A stretch of 24,860 nucleotides of DNA from DAIOHQ01 sp036744635 (GTDB taxonomy: Bacteria; Planctomycetota; Phycisphaerae; Tepidisphaerales; Tepidisphaeraceae): NCBI GenBank assembly GCA_036744635.1, contig DAIOHQ010000041.1, forward strand, positions 1 through 24,860, in the 5' to 3' direction. Positions 1 to 8,072 of this stretch are shown one piece after another; position 1 is the first letter of the stretch; every line of letters starts with the position of its first letter. Position numbers and translations under genes: made by a program. Below the pieces are notes generated by a model. That model made no database searches. It saw only the letters and a list, made by a program, of their open reading frames with translations, and had not been told where the DNA came from.

Positions 1-498
1 GTATCGGCCCGCGATGTCGGCACCGGCAAGGCCAACAAGATCACCATCCAGGGCAGCGGCGGGCTGTCCAAGGAGGAGATCGAGCGGATGAAGGTCGAGG
101 CCGAGCAGCACGCGGCCGAGGACAAAAAGCGGCGCGAGACGATCGACCTGAAGAATCGCGCGGACAGTCTGGTCTACGCGACCGAAAAGTCGCTCAAGGA
201 TTATGGCGACAAGGTGGGCGGCGAAGCGCGCGGGCAGATCGAAAGCGCGCTGAATAACCTCAAGGATGCGCTGAAGAGCGATGACGGCGACCGCATCAAG
301 GCGGCCATGGAAAACCTGGAGAAATCCAGCCACAAGCTGGCCGAGGAGATGTACAAGTCGCAGAGCGCGCCGGGCGGGGAAGCGGCGGCGGGCGGCGGTC
401 CCGGTCCCGAGGCCAGCACCGACCGCGGCGCGGGCGCGGGCGGCGAGGCGAAAAAGGATGAGGATGTCATCGACGCCGAGTATGAAGTGAAAGAATAA
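1..498 (+). CDS. dnaK: Chaperone DnaK (Hsp70), C-terminal part; 5' end outside window
   Basis: The frame is open from base 1 to a TAA at 496-498 and gives about 165 residues of the C-terminal region of Hsp70. Visible features are the end of the substrate-binding domain (NKITIQGSGGLSKEEIERM), the helical lid (EAEQHAAEDKKRRETIDLKNRADSLVY and the helices after it), then a low-complexity Gly/Ala/Pro tail ending EDVIDAEYEVKE, which matches the usual DnaK ending DVVDAEFEEV. DnaK is a cytosolic ATP-dependent chaperone that works with DnaJ and GrpE. The ATPase domain lies upstream of the window. An internal ATG at 88 should not be taken as the gene start. A strong terminator follows 26 bases after the stop, and no co-chaperone gene follows, so dnaK is the last gene of its transcript. 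Confidence 0.95.
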   Translation, partial: VSARDVGTGKANKITIQGSGGLSKEEIERMKVEAEQHAAEDKKRRETIDLKNRADSLVYATEKSLKDYGDKVGGEARGQIESALNNLKDALKSDDGDRIKAAMENLEKSSHKLAEEMYKSQSAPGGEAAAGGGPGPEASTDRGAGAGGEAKKDEDVIDAEYEVKE

Positions 499-523
499 GC
501 AAGGTTTTCCGGTTTTAACGATT

Positions 524-555
524 AGCTCGCCCGTTCCCGCCGGGCGAGCTTTTTT
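524..555 (+). terminator. Rho-independent terminator after dnaK
   Basis: A perfect 10-bp stem (AGCTCGCCCG at 524-533 pairs with CGGGCGAGCT at 541-550) encloses a 7-base loop and is followed at once by a run of five T (551-555). This is a textbook intrinsic terminator for the dnaK transcript. Confidence 0.9.
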
Positions 556-582
556 ATCTACTGCGAATTTCATGCTGGATTT

Positions 583-682
583 CGTAGCACGGGTTTCCAA
601 CCCGTGCCAGACACCTTCCGATTGCAGAAGTGTGTGAGGATGCCACACCTTCTGGCACGGGTTCAGGAAAACCCGTGCTACG
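583..682. repeat. 100-bp palindromic element (REP/BIME-like, GTAGCACGGGT family), copy 1
   Basis: The element begins CGTAGCACGGGT and ends ACCCGTGCTACG, so its ends are inverted repeats. Each end is itself a small hairpin (GCACGGGTT/AACCCGTGC type). The reverse complement of the whole unit aligns over its full length with 17389-17488: the outer ~28 bases are nearly identical and the middle has diverged. It lies between the dnaK terminator and the next gene. No transposase is visible nearby. Shorter relatives occur at 17342, 21239, 22069 and 24584. Confidence 0.85.
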
Positions 683-775
683 CAGACAGTGTGAATAATT
701 GTTTTGCCTTGCGAATTGCCGGCCGATACGATGCGGCGGCAGGTTCGACGCACAGGAATTTGGAGGAGGAGAAAC

Positions 776-3178
776 ATGTCCACGCAACGCGCCGTTCGGC
801 GCATCGCCGCGGCATTGCCGCTTATGGAAACGATGGAATCGCGGGTGCTGCTTACCGTGGCTTACCCGGCCGGGTTTGTGGACTCCACCATCGCCTCCGG
901 CTTGGTCAGCCCGACTTCCGAAACGTTCGCGCCTGATGGGCGGATCTTCATCACCGAGCAGGCCGGGCGGGTGCGCATCTTCGAGAACGGCCAGCTTCGT
1001 TCCCAGCCGTTCCTTACCGTGCCGGTCGACAGCTATATCGAACGCGGGCTGGGGAACGTCGAACTGGATCCGAATTTCGCCAGCAACGGATTCGTGTACG
1101 TCTATTACACCAAGTCCGATCCCTCCAATCCCAACGTGGCCAACAACGGCTCGCGCAACCGCCTCAGCCGCTTCACGGTCAGCAGCAGCAATCCCGATGT
1201 CGCCAATCCCAACAGCGAGGTGGTGCTGCTGGATAACATCGCCGCCACCACCGGCTATCACAACGGCGGGGCGATGCATTTCGGCCCGGATGGGATGCTC
1301 TATCTTTCCACCGGTGAAGCCGGCATCTCCAGCAACGCCCAGGATCTTTCCAAAATCAACGGGAAGATGCTTCGTCTGAACGTCAGGAATTATCCCAACT
1401 CGATCATTCCCACGGACAACCCGTTTTACAACACGGCCAACGCCCGCAAGGAAATCTGGGCGTATGGCCTGCGCAATCCCTACACCAGCACGTTCATGCC
1501 CGGAAGCTCGCGGCTTTTTGTCAACGACGTCGGCGGCAACGGCTGGGAGGAGATCAATGAAATCCTGAAAGGGAAGAATTACGGCTGGCCGACGGCGGAG
1601 GGAAACAGCAGCAATACCAGTTTCGTGAACCCTGTCTATACCTACAGCCACAACGGGACCGGCGCCGCCGTCACCGGGGGCGCGTTTGTCACCTCCAGCA
1701 AGTTGCCGGCGCAATACCAGGGAAAATATTTCTTCTTCGACCTCGTCCAGGGGTTCATGAACACCCTCGACGTCAATACCAAACAGGTCAGCCCCTTCGC
1801 CACCGGATTGGTCCGGCCGCTCGATCTGGATCAGGGGGCGGATGGCAACCTCTATTATCTTTCCAACAAGGAGGGGACGGTTCATCGCATTTCGTACGTC
1901 GGCAACGCCAATCGGCCGCCGATTGCGGTTTCCAGCGCGGATAAAACCAATGGTCTGGCCCCGTTGACGGTGAATTTTTCCGCGGCGGGCAGCTCCGATC
2001 CGGACAATGATGGGCTGAGCTACAAATGGAGCTTCGGCGACAACACCTCGGCCAGCGGCTTGACCGTCACGCACACCTATTCTGCCAACGGTGTGTTTAG
2101 CGCGGTGGTGACGGTCACGGACTCAAAGGGCGCCGCGACGGCGGCGGACGCGATCAAGATCACCGTCGGCAACCGGGCGCCGGTCGTCACCATCACGGCG
2201 CCAAAGAACGGGCTGACCTATGTGGGCGGACAGACCTGGAATTTTTCCGGCACGGCGGTTGATCCTGAAGAGGGAAGCCTGCCGGCGAGCGATTATGAGT
2301 GGTCGATCGTCTTTCACCACAACACCCACACGCACCCGTTCATGCCATCCGTGCCGGGAGTGAAAAGCGGGACTTTCGTGACGCCGAAGCTCGGGGAGGT
2401 CGATCCCGACCAGTGGTATCGCGTCCATCTGACGGCCACCGATTCCAAAGGGCTGTCGGCGACGACCTACATCGACATCATTCCGCAGAAATCCACGTTC
2501 ACGCTGGCCAGCAACGTTGCGGGAATCCAGCTCAATCTGGACGGCTCGCCCAAGCCGGCCGGGACGGCGACGCTGGGGGTGGTGGGCATGACCCGGCAGC
2601 TTAGCGCGCCGGCGAGTCAGGTGGTGAATGGACAGACGTATCAGTTTGTTTCGTGGTCGGATGGGCAGGCGGCGACTCATAACATCGACACGCCGGCCAG
2701 CAACACCACCTATACGGCAACCTACAAACTGGCCAGCGGCGGCGGTGGTGGCGGGGGAAATGGGTTGAACGCAACCTATTTCAACAACATCGATTTCACG
2801 GGATCATCGATCAGCCGCATCGACGCAACGATCAACTTCAATTGGGGGAGCGGATCGCCGAGCAGCGCAATCGGCGCGGATACGTTCTCGGCGCGCTGGA
2901 CAGGGAAGATCGTGCCGCGCTACAGCCAGACCTACACGTTCTACACCACCAGCGACGATGGCGTGCGGCTGTGGGTCAATGGCCACAAGATCATCGACAA
3001 CTTCACCAACCACGCCCCGACCACCAACAGCGGATACCTGACGCTGGTGGCCGGGCAGAAATACGACATCAAGATGGAATATTACGAAAATACCGGCGGA
3101 GCGGTGGCTAAGCTGGAATGGTCAAGCTCTTCGCAGGCGCGGGAGATCGTGCCGAGCAGCCAGCTTTTTACGGCGTGA
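776..3178 (+). CDS. Secreted PQQ-dependent sugar dehydrogenase-like protein with PKD and PA14 domains
   Basis: An 800-residue protein. The ATG at 776 follows a strong ribosome site (GGAGGAGG at 762-769); the longer open frame from 704 has none. Residues 16-27 read LMETMESRVLLT, like the N-terminal signal of planctomycete exoproteins. Residues ~31-375 form a glucose/sorbosone dehydrogenase beta-propeller: GRIFITEQAGRVRIF, YHNGGAMHFGPDGMLY (His162 fits the catalytic histidine of soluble PQQ glucose dehydrogenase), EIWAYGLRNP and YGWPTAEG. A PKD domain follows (~378-466: SSDPDNDGLSYKWSFGD, VTHTYSANG), then a second Ig-like domain (~467-570), an InlB-repeat-like stretch containing FVSWSDG (~571-652), a Gly linker (654-663) and a C-terminal PA14 domain (~663-798: YTFYTTSDDGVRLWVNG). 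It probably oxidises sugars outside the cytoplasm while binding glycans. The substrate cannot be told. It appears to be a single-gene unit. Confidence 0.85.
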   Translation: MSTQRAVRRIAAALPLMETMESRVLLTVAYPAGFVDSTIASGLVSPTSETFAPDGRIFITEQAGRVRIFENGQLRSQPFLTVPVDSYIERGLGNVELDPNFASNGFVYVYYTKSDPSNPNVANNGSRNRLSRFTVSSSNPDVANPNSEVVLLDNIAATTGYHNGGAMHFGPDGMLYLSTGEAGISSNAQDLSKINGKMLRLNVRNYPNSIIPTDNPFYNTANARKEIWAYGLRNPYTSTFMPGSSRLFVNDVGGNGWEEINEILKGKNYGWPTAEGNSSNTSFVNPVYTYSHNGTGAAVTGGAFVTSSKLPAQYQGKYFFFDLVQGFMNTLDVNTKQVSPFATGLVRPLDLDQGADGNLYYLSNKEGTVHRISYVGNANRPPIAVSSADKTNGLAPLTVNFSAAGSSDPDNDGLSYKWSFGDNTSASGLTVTHTYSANGVFSAVVTVTDSKGAATAADAIKITVGNRAPVVTITAPKNGLTYVGGQTWNFSGTAVDPEEGSLPASDYEWSIVFHHNTHTHPFMPSVPGVKSGTFVTPKLGEVDPDQWYRVHLTATDSKGLSATTYIDIIPQKSTFTLASNVAGIQLNLDGSPKPAGTATLGVVGMTRQLSAPASQVVNGQTYQFVSWSDGQAATHNIDTPASNTTYTATYKLASGGGGGGGNGLNATYFNNIDFTGSSISRIDATINFNWGSGSPSSAIGADTFSARWTGKIVPRYSQTYTFYTTSDDGVRLWVNGHKIIDNFTNHAPTTNSGYLTLVAGQKYDIKMEYYENTGGAVAKLEWSSSSQAREIVPSSQLFTA

Positions 3179-3277
3179 ACCCAAGCTGAAGAGATCGGAG
3201 AAGGAGCGTGGACGGCGCTTCAGTGGCCGCGGGTCGGGTGCTATTATTGAGGGATCGAATCAAAGGACATTGCACGG

Positions 3278-5107
3278 ATGCAGCGAAGCAAACGTTGGAA
3301 TATTGCCGAGGCGCAGCCGGGGGCGGGGGAGCTGGCGGAGCGGCTGCGGACTTCGCCGCTGATCGCGCAGGTTTTGTTGAACCGCGGGATCGGCAGCGCC
3401 CAAGAGTGCCAGGCGTTTCTGCGGCCGAGCCTCAAGAGTCTGCCGGAACCGGCGGGGATTGCCAATTTATCCAAGGCATCGGAGCGGGTCGCGAAAGCAA
3501 TCCGCGACGGGGAGAAAATCGTCATCTACGGTGACTACGACGTCGATGGCATCACCGCCACCGCGATCCTCTGGCACGCGATCACGCTGCTCGGCGGGAA
3601 GGTCGACTTTTACATTCCCCATCGCATCGACGAAGGGTATGGGTTGAACACCGAGGCGATGGCGCAAATTTGCGACGGCGGGGCGAAGGTGATCGTCACC
3701 GTGGATTGCGGGATCACGGCCGTCGAGCAGGCGAAGCTGGCGTGCGCGCGGGGGGTGGATCTGATCATCACCGATCATCATGAGTGGCACGAGGGGGAGG
3801 AGGAGCGAAACGGCGAAACGGCGCGCGGGCGAGACGGCGATGGGGATCCGCTGGCGGCGTCCGCTTCTTCGAAGCGCAAACCGCTTTTGCCGGAGTGCTT
3901 TACCATCGTGCATCCGCGCATGCCGGGGCATGCGCCGGCGTATGCAAATCCAGCGCTGTGCGGGGCGGGGGTGGCGTTCAAGCTGGCATGGGGAATCGGG
4001 CTGGCGATGAGCGGGGCGAACCGGGTGAGCGAGGCGTTTCGCAATTTTCTGGTGGATGCGACGGCGCTGGCGGCGCTGGGGACGATCGCGGATGTGGTGC
4101 CGCTGGTGGGGGAGAACCGGATTTTGGCGCACTTCGGACTGGGGGGATTGAAGCAGAGCAAGCTGATGGGATTGCGGGCCCTGATCGAGTCGGCCGGGCT
4201 GACCGGGCAGAATTTGGACAGCTATCACGTGGGATTTCTGCTGGCGCCGCGGCTGAATGCGTGCGGGCGGATGGGGCACGCACGGCTGGCGGTGGAAATG
4301 CTCACCCGCGCCGATGAGGCCAAGGCGAAGGAGATCGCAACCTATCTCGAGCAGCAGAACCGCGCCCGCCAGACGATCGAAAAGCAGATTCTCGAGCAGG
4401 CGCTGCAGCAGGTGCGCGAGAACAAGTTTGATGAGGAGGATTGCCGAGCGATCGTGCTGGGGGCTGAAGGGTGGCACGCGGGGGTGATCGGGATCGTGGC
4501 GTCAAGAATTGTCGATCGGCTGGGGCGGCCGACGGTGATGGTGGCGCTGCACAACGGGCACGGGCAGGGGAGCGCGCGGTCGATTCCGGGGTTTCATCTG
4601 GCCAAGGCGTTCGAGGCGTGCGCGGAACATCTGGAGGGATTTGGCGGGCATGAGATGGCGGCGGGGCTCAAGCTGCAGAGCGCGAAGTTTGGCGACTTCC
4701 GCGCGGCGTTTTGCGCTCACGCGCGGGAGGTCATCAGCCGGGAAATGCTGGTGCCGGAGCTGCACTTGGAATGCCTGGCGGAGCTGAAGGAAGTGACCGA
4801 GGCGCTGGTGAAGGATTTGCAGCGATTAGGCCCGTTCGGCCACGGCAACCGCAAGCCGCTGCTGTGCTGCCGCGGGCTGCAGATCGCATCGCCGCCGCGG
4901 CGGGTGGGGAAGGCCGGCGAGCACCTGCAACTGTTCGTCCGGCAGGGGGAGAGCTCGATGAAGTGCATCGCGTTCAACTATGGCGCCATGCTTGACCGCC
5001 TTGGCCCCGGCACCACGATCGACCTGGCCGTCGAGCCCTCGCTCAATGAATATAACGGGCGGGTGAGCGTGGAATTGGATGTGAAGGATTTGCAGTTCTC
5101 GACGTGA
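3278..5107 (+). CDS. recJ: Single-stranded-DNA-specific exonuclease RecJ
   Basis: A 609-residue protein of normal RecJ length. It degrades ssDNA 5' to 3' in recombination and mismatch/base-excision repair, using two metal ions. The DHH-family motifs are all present: VIYGDYDVDGITATA (motif I, residues 82-96), VTVDCGIT (140-147), LIITDHHEW (162-170; DHH at 166-168) and, in the C-terminal half, GWHAGVIGIVASRIVDR and GFGGHEMAAGL (DHHA1 region), followed by an OB-like end. Directly after the DHH motif, residues ~171-193 are a charged, low-complexity insertion (GEEERNGETARGRDGDGD...) that other RecJ proteins lack. Its DNA is an 8-base tandem repeat (3808-3839). No strong ribosome site precedes the ATG at 3278, but no better start fits the family N-terminus. 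Confidence 0.95.
   Translation: MQRSKRWNIAEAQPGAGELAERLRTSPLIAQVLLNRGIGSAQECQAFLRPSLKSLPEPAGIANLSKASERVAKAIRDGEKIVIYGDYDVDGITATAILWHAITLLGGKVDFYIPHRIDEGYGLNTEAMAQICDGGAKVIVTVDCGITAVEQAKLACARGVDLIITDHHEWHEGEEERNGETARGRDGDGDPLAASASSKRKPLLPECFTIVHPRMPGHAPAYANPALCGAGVAFKLAWGIGLAMSGANRVSEAFRNFLVDATALAALGTIADVVPLVGENRILAHFGLGGLKQSKLMGLRALIESAGLTGQNLDSYHVGFLLAPRLNACGRMGHARLAVEMLTRADEAKAKEIATYLEQQNRARQTIEKQILEQALQQVRENKFDEEDCRAIVLGAEGWHAGVIGIVASRIVDRLGRPTVMVALHNGHGQGSARSIPGFHLAKAFEACAEHLEGFGGHEMAAGLKLQSAKFGDFRAAFCAHAREVISREMLVPELHLECLAELKEVTEALVKDLQRLGPFGHGNRKPLLCCRGLQIASPPRRVGKAGEHLQLFVRQGESSMKCIAFNYGAMLDRLGPGTTIDLAVEPSLNEYNGRVSVELDVKDLQFST
3808..3839 (+). repeat. Octamer tandem repeat (AAACGGCG) inside recJ
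   Basis: Four 8-base units lie in phase: AAACGGCG, AAACGGCG, CGCGGGCG, AGACGGCG. The same unit recurs in the intergenic array at 9166-9197. The insertion falls just after the RecJ DHH motif and keeps the frame open. Confidence 0.75.
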
Positions 5108-5117
5108 GGGAAAAACG

Positions 5118-5249
5118 CGGTAGTGGGTCGGTTTGGGTGCCACGGGTCGGCGTACTCGCAGACCTGTGTCTTACTATGTCGCTACGCGGCACAGGTCTCG
5201 GAATACCGCGACCTGTGGGACCCTGAAATTTCAAACTGACCCACTGCCG
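5118..5249. repeat. Nested palindromic element (AGTGGGTC family)
   Basis: The outer arms, CGGTAGTGGGTCGGTTT (5118-5134) and AAACTGACCCACTGCCG (5233-5249), are inverted copies with two mismatches. Inside lie inner arms GACCTGTG (5161-5168) and CACAGGTC (5190-5197). The element occupies about half of the 285-base gap between recJ and the next gene. The layout resembles the 583-682 element, but the sequence family differs. Confidence 0.7.
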
Positions 5250-5392
5250 GAAACGCCGTGCTCCTACGGGCAGGGGTGCGCTTACAGGTTGCGAACAAAT
5301 GTTGACGCAGGATTTTAACATTCCCTTGGGAGGGCGTCGCTTGCTACATTCACCTGCACCATTCTTTCCGGGGTTGCTCCGGGGAGGTGCTG

Positions 5393-6508
5393 ATGCGGCG
5401 AAGATTTCGATTGGCGTCATGGGCATTCACGCTGACCGAGCTGGTTATTGCCATCTCCATCATTGCGCTGCTTGTGGCGATGCTGCTGCCGGTGATAAAT
5501 AAGTCGCGGCGGGCGGCGCAGGCGGTGGTCTGCCTGGCCAACCTGCGGACGCTGGGGCAGGCGATGCGCACGTACGCCACTGAAAACCACGACTATCTTC
5601 CCGGATCGCCTTCCACCACTGCCCGGCACCTGTGGAATGTCGACGGCGCGGGGCAATATCAGCTTCAGCCCGGCATCTCGCGCAGCAACGTGCCTTCACC
5701 GGCCATCGAGCTGTTCGATTACCTCGGCCCGTTGGCGCAGACCATGCGGATCGCGCTGCCGGAGACGGATGATGGGACGGCCCGCTTCCGCGCCTATCGC
5801 AACCTGCCGCAGTTCAGTTGCCCGGCCAACGCGACGACGGCCATGCCGGAGTCGGGCGAGACGATCGAGGCCGGGCCGATGCTGTCGTATGTGACCGGCG
5901 TCTGCTTCATGCTGCTGCCGTGGACGGATTTCTACAACAACACCAGCTACGAAGACCGCGTGACGCTGCCCACCGGCGGCGGATCGCCTACGCCGGGGAC
6001 GGGGAACTACTGGCTGGCGCCGGCGGGGTATGTGCCGAAGTTGAGGAAGGTGGGGCCGGCGCAGGGGAAGATTTTTCTCGCCGATGCGGCGCGGCGGATG
6101 CGCTTCTCGACGCCGCCGCAGTTCTATTACACGCCCAACGCCGAGCAGAAGGATTCGCTGTTCAGCGACTATGGCGCGTTCTGCGGGATCACGCGCAGCT
6201 ATGACCGATCCGTGCCCAATGGAATGAACGCTCCGGCCATCGACGCCCGGCCATTCTCGTTTCGGCATGGAGCGACATCGGCGGGGAAGCGCACGGGGAG
6301 CTATCGGTTGAACGTGGTCTATTTCGACGGCCATGCCGAGCAGTTGGATGACCTGACGGCGGCGAACCCAGCCCTGTGGATGCCGACGGGGAGCACGATC
6401 TACAAGCCGAACCAGCGATTCAATGCGACCGATTACGTCTTCTGGCCGGATGTGGCGGCGAAGTATCTGGTGGGTGTGTCGCAGAGTAATCCGTATGTCG
6501 TGCCGTGA
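5393..6508 (+). CDS. Prepilin-type N-terminal cleavage/methylation protein (H-X9-DG-like family)
   Basis: A 371-residue protein. The ATG at 5393 has a GGGGAGG ribosome site 5 bases upstream; a GTG at 5387 overlaps that site and is unlikely. The N-terminus MRRRFRLASWA|FTLTELVIAISIIALLVAMLLPVI is a type IV prepilin/pseudopilin leader: an 11-residue basic leader, Ala at -1, Phe at +1, Glu at +5, then a hydrophobic helix. The next segment, RRAAQAVVCLANLRTLGQAMRTYATENHDYLPG, is typical of the very large planctomycete family of such proteins. The C-terminal part has FRHG...LNVVYFDGHAEQL, which corresponds to the H-X9-DG processing-associated region with more residues than usual between His and DG. 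It is expected to be membrane-anchored and cut by a prepilin peptidase. It stands alone, and its biological role in the family is unknown. Confidence 0.85.
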   Translation: MRRRFRLASWAFTLTELVIAISIIALLVAMLLPVINKSRRAAQAVVCLANLRTLGQAMRTYATENHDYLPGSPSTTARHLWNVDGAGQYQLQPGISRSNVPSPAIELFDYLGPLAQTMRIALPETDDGTARFRAYRNLPQFSCPANATTAMPESGETIEAGPMLSYVTGVCFMLLPWTDFYNNTSYEDRVTLPTGGGSPTPGTGNYWLAPAGYVPKLRKVGPAQGKIFLADAARRMRFSTPPQFYYTPNAEQKDSLFSDYGAFCGITRSYDRSVPNGMNAPAIDARPFSFRHGATSAGKRTGSYRLNVVYFDGHAEQLDDLTAANPALWMPTGSTIYKPNQRFNATDYVFWPDVAAKYLVGVSQSNPYVVP

Positions 6509-6581
6509 TGATAGCCGTCCGATAATCCGCCATTCACTCGCATAAACCTTGTGCGATATCTGGCCGATGTAGATTAAAGCG

Positions 6582-7001
6582 ATGCACGCCAAATCGGTCA
6601 TTCTGGTTGTGGACGACACCAACTTGTGCCGGGAGTGTCTGGGGCCGCTGCTGGAATTGCGCGGGTATGAGGTGATCTCGGCCGGCGGGGGGAAAGAGGC
6701 GTTGTCGAAGCTGATCAGGCGGCGGCCGGACCTGATCGTGCTGGATCTGGCGATGCCGGATATCGACGGCCTGATGCTGCTGCGCATGATCAAGCAGAAG
6801 GACAGGTGGAAAAACATTCCGATCATCCTGCTGAGCGGGTACGTCAACCAGCAGGTGGTGGTGGCGGCGTCGAAGGCGGGGGTGCAGGAGATCCTGTTGA
6901 AGGCCAGCTTCACGCTCAAGGAATTCATCGCCCGGGTGGAGAAGCACCTGGCGCAGAAGCCGGATGCGGTTATCCCGGCGGTGGTTGCGGTGGTTGGATG
7001 A
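6582..7001 (+). CDS. Single-domain response regulator (CheY-like receiver)
   Basis: A 139-residue protein made almost entirely of one receiver domain. The acidic pair Asp11-Asp12 (ILVVDDTNL), the phospho-acceptor Asp55 (LIVLDLAMPDIDG), Ser85 (IILLSGY) and Lys107 (ILLKASF) are all in place, so it should be phosphorylatable. There is no output domain, only a short hydrophobic tail (AVIPAVVAVVG). Its partner kinase is not in the window, and it must act by protein-protein contact. No Shine-Dalgarno sequence is visible before the ATG, and AT-rich promoter-like sequence (TTGTGC about 17 bases before GATTAAA) runs right up to it, so a leaderless transcript is possible. Confidence 0.9.
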   Translation: MHAKSVILVVDDTNLCRECLGPLLELRGYEVISAGGGKEALSKLIRRRPDLIVLDLAMPDIDGLMLLRMIKQKDRWKNIPIILLSGYVNQQVVVAASKAGVQEILLKASFTLKEFIARVEKHLAQKPDAVIPAVVAVVG

Positions 7002-7017
7002 GCCACGTTGAGGGGAT

Positions 7018-7099
7018 TGGGCGCGGTTGGATTCGAACCAACGAAGGCAGAGCCATCAGATTTACAGTCTGACCCGTTTGTCCACTTCGGTACACGCCC
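7018..7099 (-). tRNA. tRNA-Tyr (anticodon GTA)
   Basis: Read on the minus strand, acceptor arms GGGCGTG and CGCGCCC pair (one G-U), followed by discriminator A. The anticodon stem TCAGA/TCTGA encloses loop CTGTAAA, giving anticodon GUA. The T-arm contains GGTTCGAATCC. A long class II variable arm (TGGCTCTGCCTTC) fits bacterial tRNA-Tyr. CCA is not encoded. The gene lies 41 bases downstream of the kinase gene on the same strand. Confidence 0.95.
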
Positions 7100-7140
7100 G
7101 GGTTTTGGATGGATCAGTATTGCCGAATCGGGGGGATTTT

Positions 7141-7887
7141 TCAACCGGCTGGTTTCTTCTCTTCCCACTGCAGCTCTTCGAGATGGTGCTGGATGTCGCC
7201 GGCGGATTGGAAACGCTGCAGGATGAGGGTATCCTTCAGGCCGCGAATGATCTCTTTTACCACCCGCGGCTGCCTGGAATAGTGTTTTCTCCCGCCGACG
7301 ATGGTGTGGAAGACCTGGATGAGGTTGAGCACATCCTTGCGGATTTTGGCGCGGGTTGGCCGGCCGAGGTCGAAGAAATCCAGCAGCTTCACCTCGAAGC
7401 CGATTCCCTGGCGGCGGATCATGATGTTGTCGTCGTGGATGTCGCCGTGATATTCGCCGCGGGCGTGGATGGGGGCGATTCCCTTGGCGAGGCCATAGAG
7501 CACGTGCAGGGCTTCGAAGGTGCTGAGGCGGTGCTCGCGCTGGCCGGCGAGAAATTCCGAGAGCTTCTGGCCTTCCACCAGCTCGGAAATCACCACCGTC
7601 ACTTTGCGGCGCTTCACATAGGCGATTTCCTGATGGTGATACTGCATCAGGATCGGGCAGTGCCGCAGGGCATCCAGCTTACGGGCATAGGTGATGGCGG
7701 CCTTGCCCATCGGGTCGCGGTGGGGATAGTAAAATTTTGCGGCGCGGCGGATGCCGGTTTTGCGTTCGACGATGACGTAGACTTCGCCTTCCCAGCCGCT
7801 GCCGAGGGGGCGCTCGATTTCGTACTTGCCGGCCACGGTCCGCCCGGCGGGGAAGTCAAAGCGGCGGATTTTGCCCGGGCGGTACAT
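7141..7887 (-). CDS. Atypical Ser/Thr-type protein kinase, small single-domain
   Basis: A 248-residue protein with a minimal kinase fold. A glycine loop GSGWEGEVY (29-37), AAKFY (Lys51), YHGDIHDDNIMI (HGD at 147-149 in place of HRD, with Asn154 at the metal-binding position) and LLDFFDLG (Asp170, DFF in place of DFG) are visible. The key Lys, catalytic Asp, Asn and metal Asp are all present, so it may be active despite the altered HRD and DFG motifs. The HGD..DN pattern also occurs in RIO/ABC1 and aminoglycoside-phosphotransferase-like kinases. The ATG at 7887 is the only standard start. An ATT codon 12 codons upstream, just after an in-frame stop, would add ESIIIGG and cannot be excluded. 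tRNA-Tyr follows on the same strand. The substrate is unknown. Confidence 0.75.
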   Translation of the reverse strand: MYRPGKIRRFDFPAGRTVAGKYEIERPLGSGWEGEVYVIVERKTGIRRAAKFYYPHRDPMGKAAITYARKLDALRHCPILMQYHHQEIAYVKRRKVTVVISELVEGQKLSEFLAGQREHRLSTFEALHVLYGLAKGIAPIHARGEYHGDIHDDNIMIRRQGIGFEVKLLDFFDLGRPTRAKIRKDVLNLIQVFHTIVGGRKHYSRQPRVVKEIIRGLKDTLILQRFQSAGDIQHHLEELQWEEKKPAG

Positions 7888-8072
7888 GCCGCCGATGATG
7901 ATCGATTCGCCGCCCGCGTCAATGCGATTTTATGCCGGAATTCGCGGAAACCGGCTGGCCGGCGGAGCATGGGGAAGGGGGGGAGGCTGTGCGGGGGGAT
8001 GAGAATAATGTCGGCAAGCCGCCCGCACCCAACCTATTGATTTATCGGCGTACCACTGATAGGCTGTATTCC

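Noticed and set aside
554..2074. A 506-residue open frame on the minus strand
   Set aside because: It is antisense to the sugar dehydrogenase, Arg/Gly/His-rich with no motifs, and starts from repeat sequence; the plus-strand gene has clear domains.
3778..4317. Several overlapping frames on both strands in the middle of recJ
   Set aside because: High GC content keeps other frames open; RecJ motifs and length account for the region.
5289..5318. TTGCGA..TTTTAA as a promoter for the prepilin gene
   Set aside because: Matches are weak, planctomycete promoter consensus is poorly known, and other pairs in the region score as well by eye.
5696..7168. A 490-residue minus-strand frame
   Set aside because: It is antisense to the prepilin and response regulator genes and runs through the tRNA-Tyr; no domain is visible.
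7027..8040. A 337-residue plus-strand frame starting MDSNQRRQSHQ
   Set aside because: Its start is inside the tRNA-Tyr gene and the rest is antisense to the kinase gene, which has kinase motifs.
7932..8072. N-terminal extension of the HigB toxin to ATG 7932
   Set aside because: It adds 47 low-complexity residues before the family start and has no ribosome site; HigB proteins begin near VEVRHADRKL.
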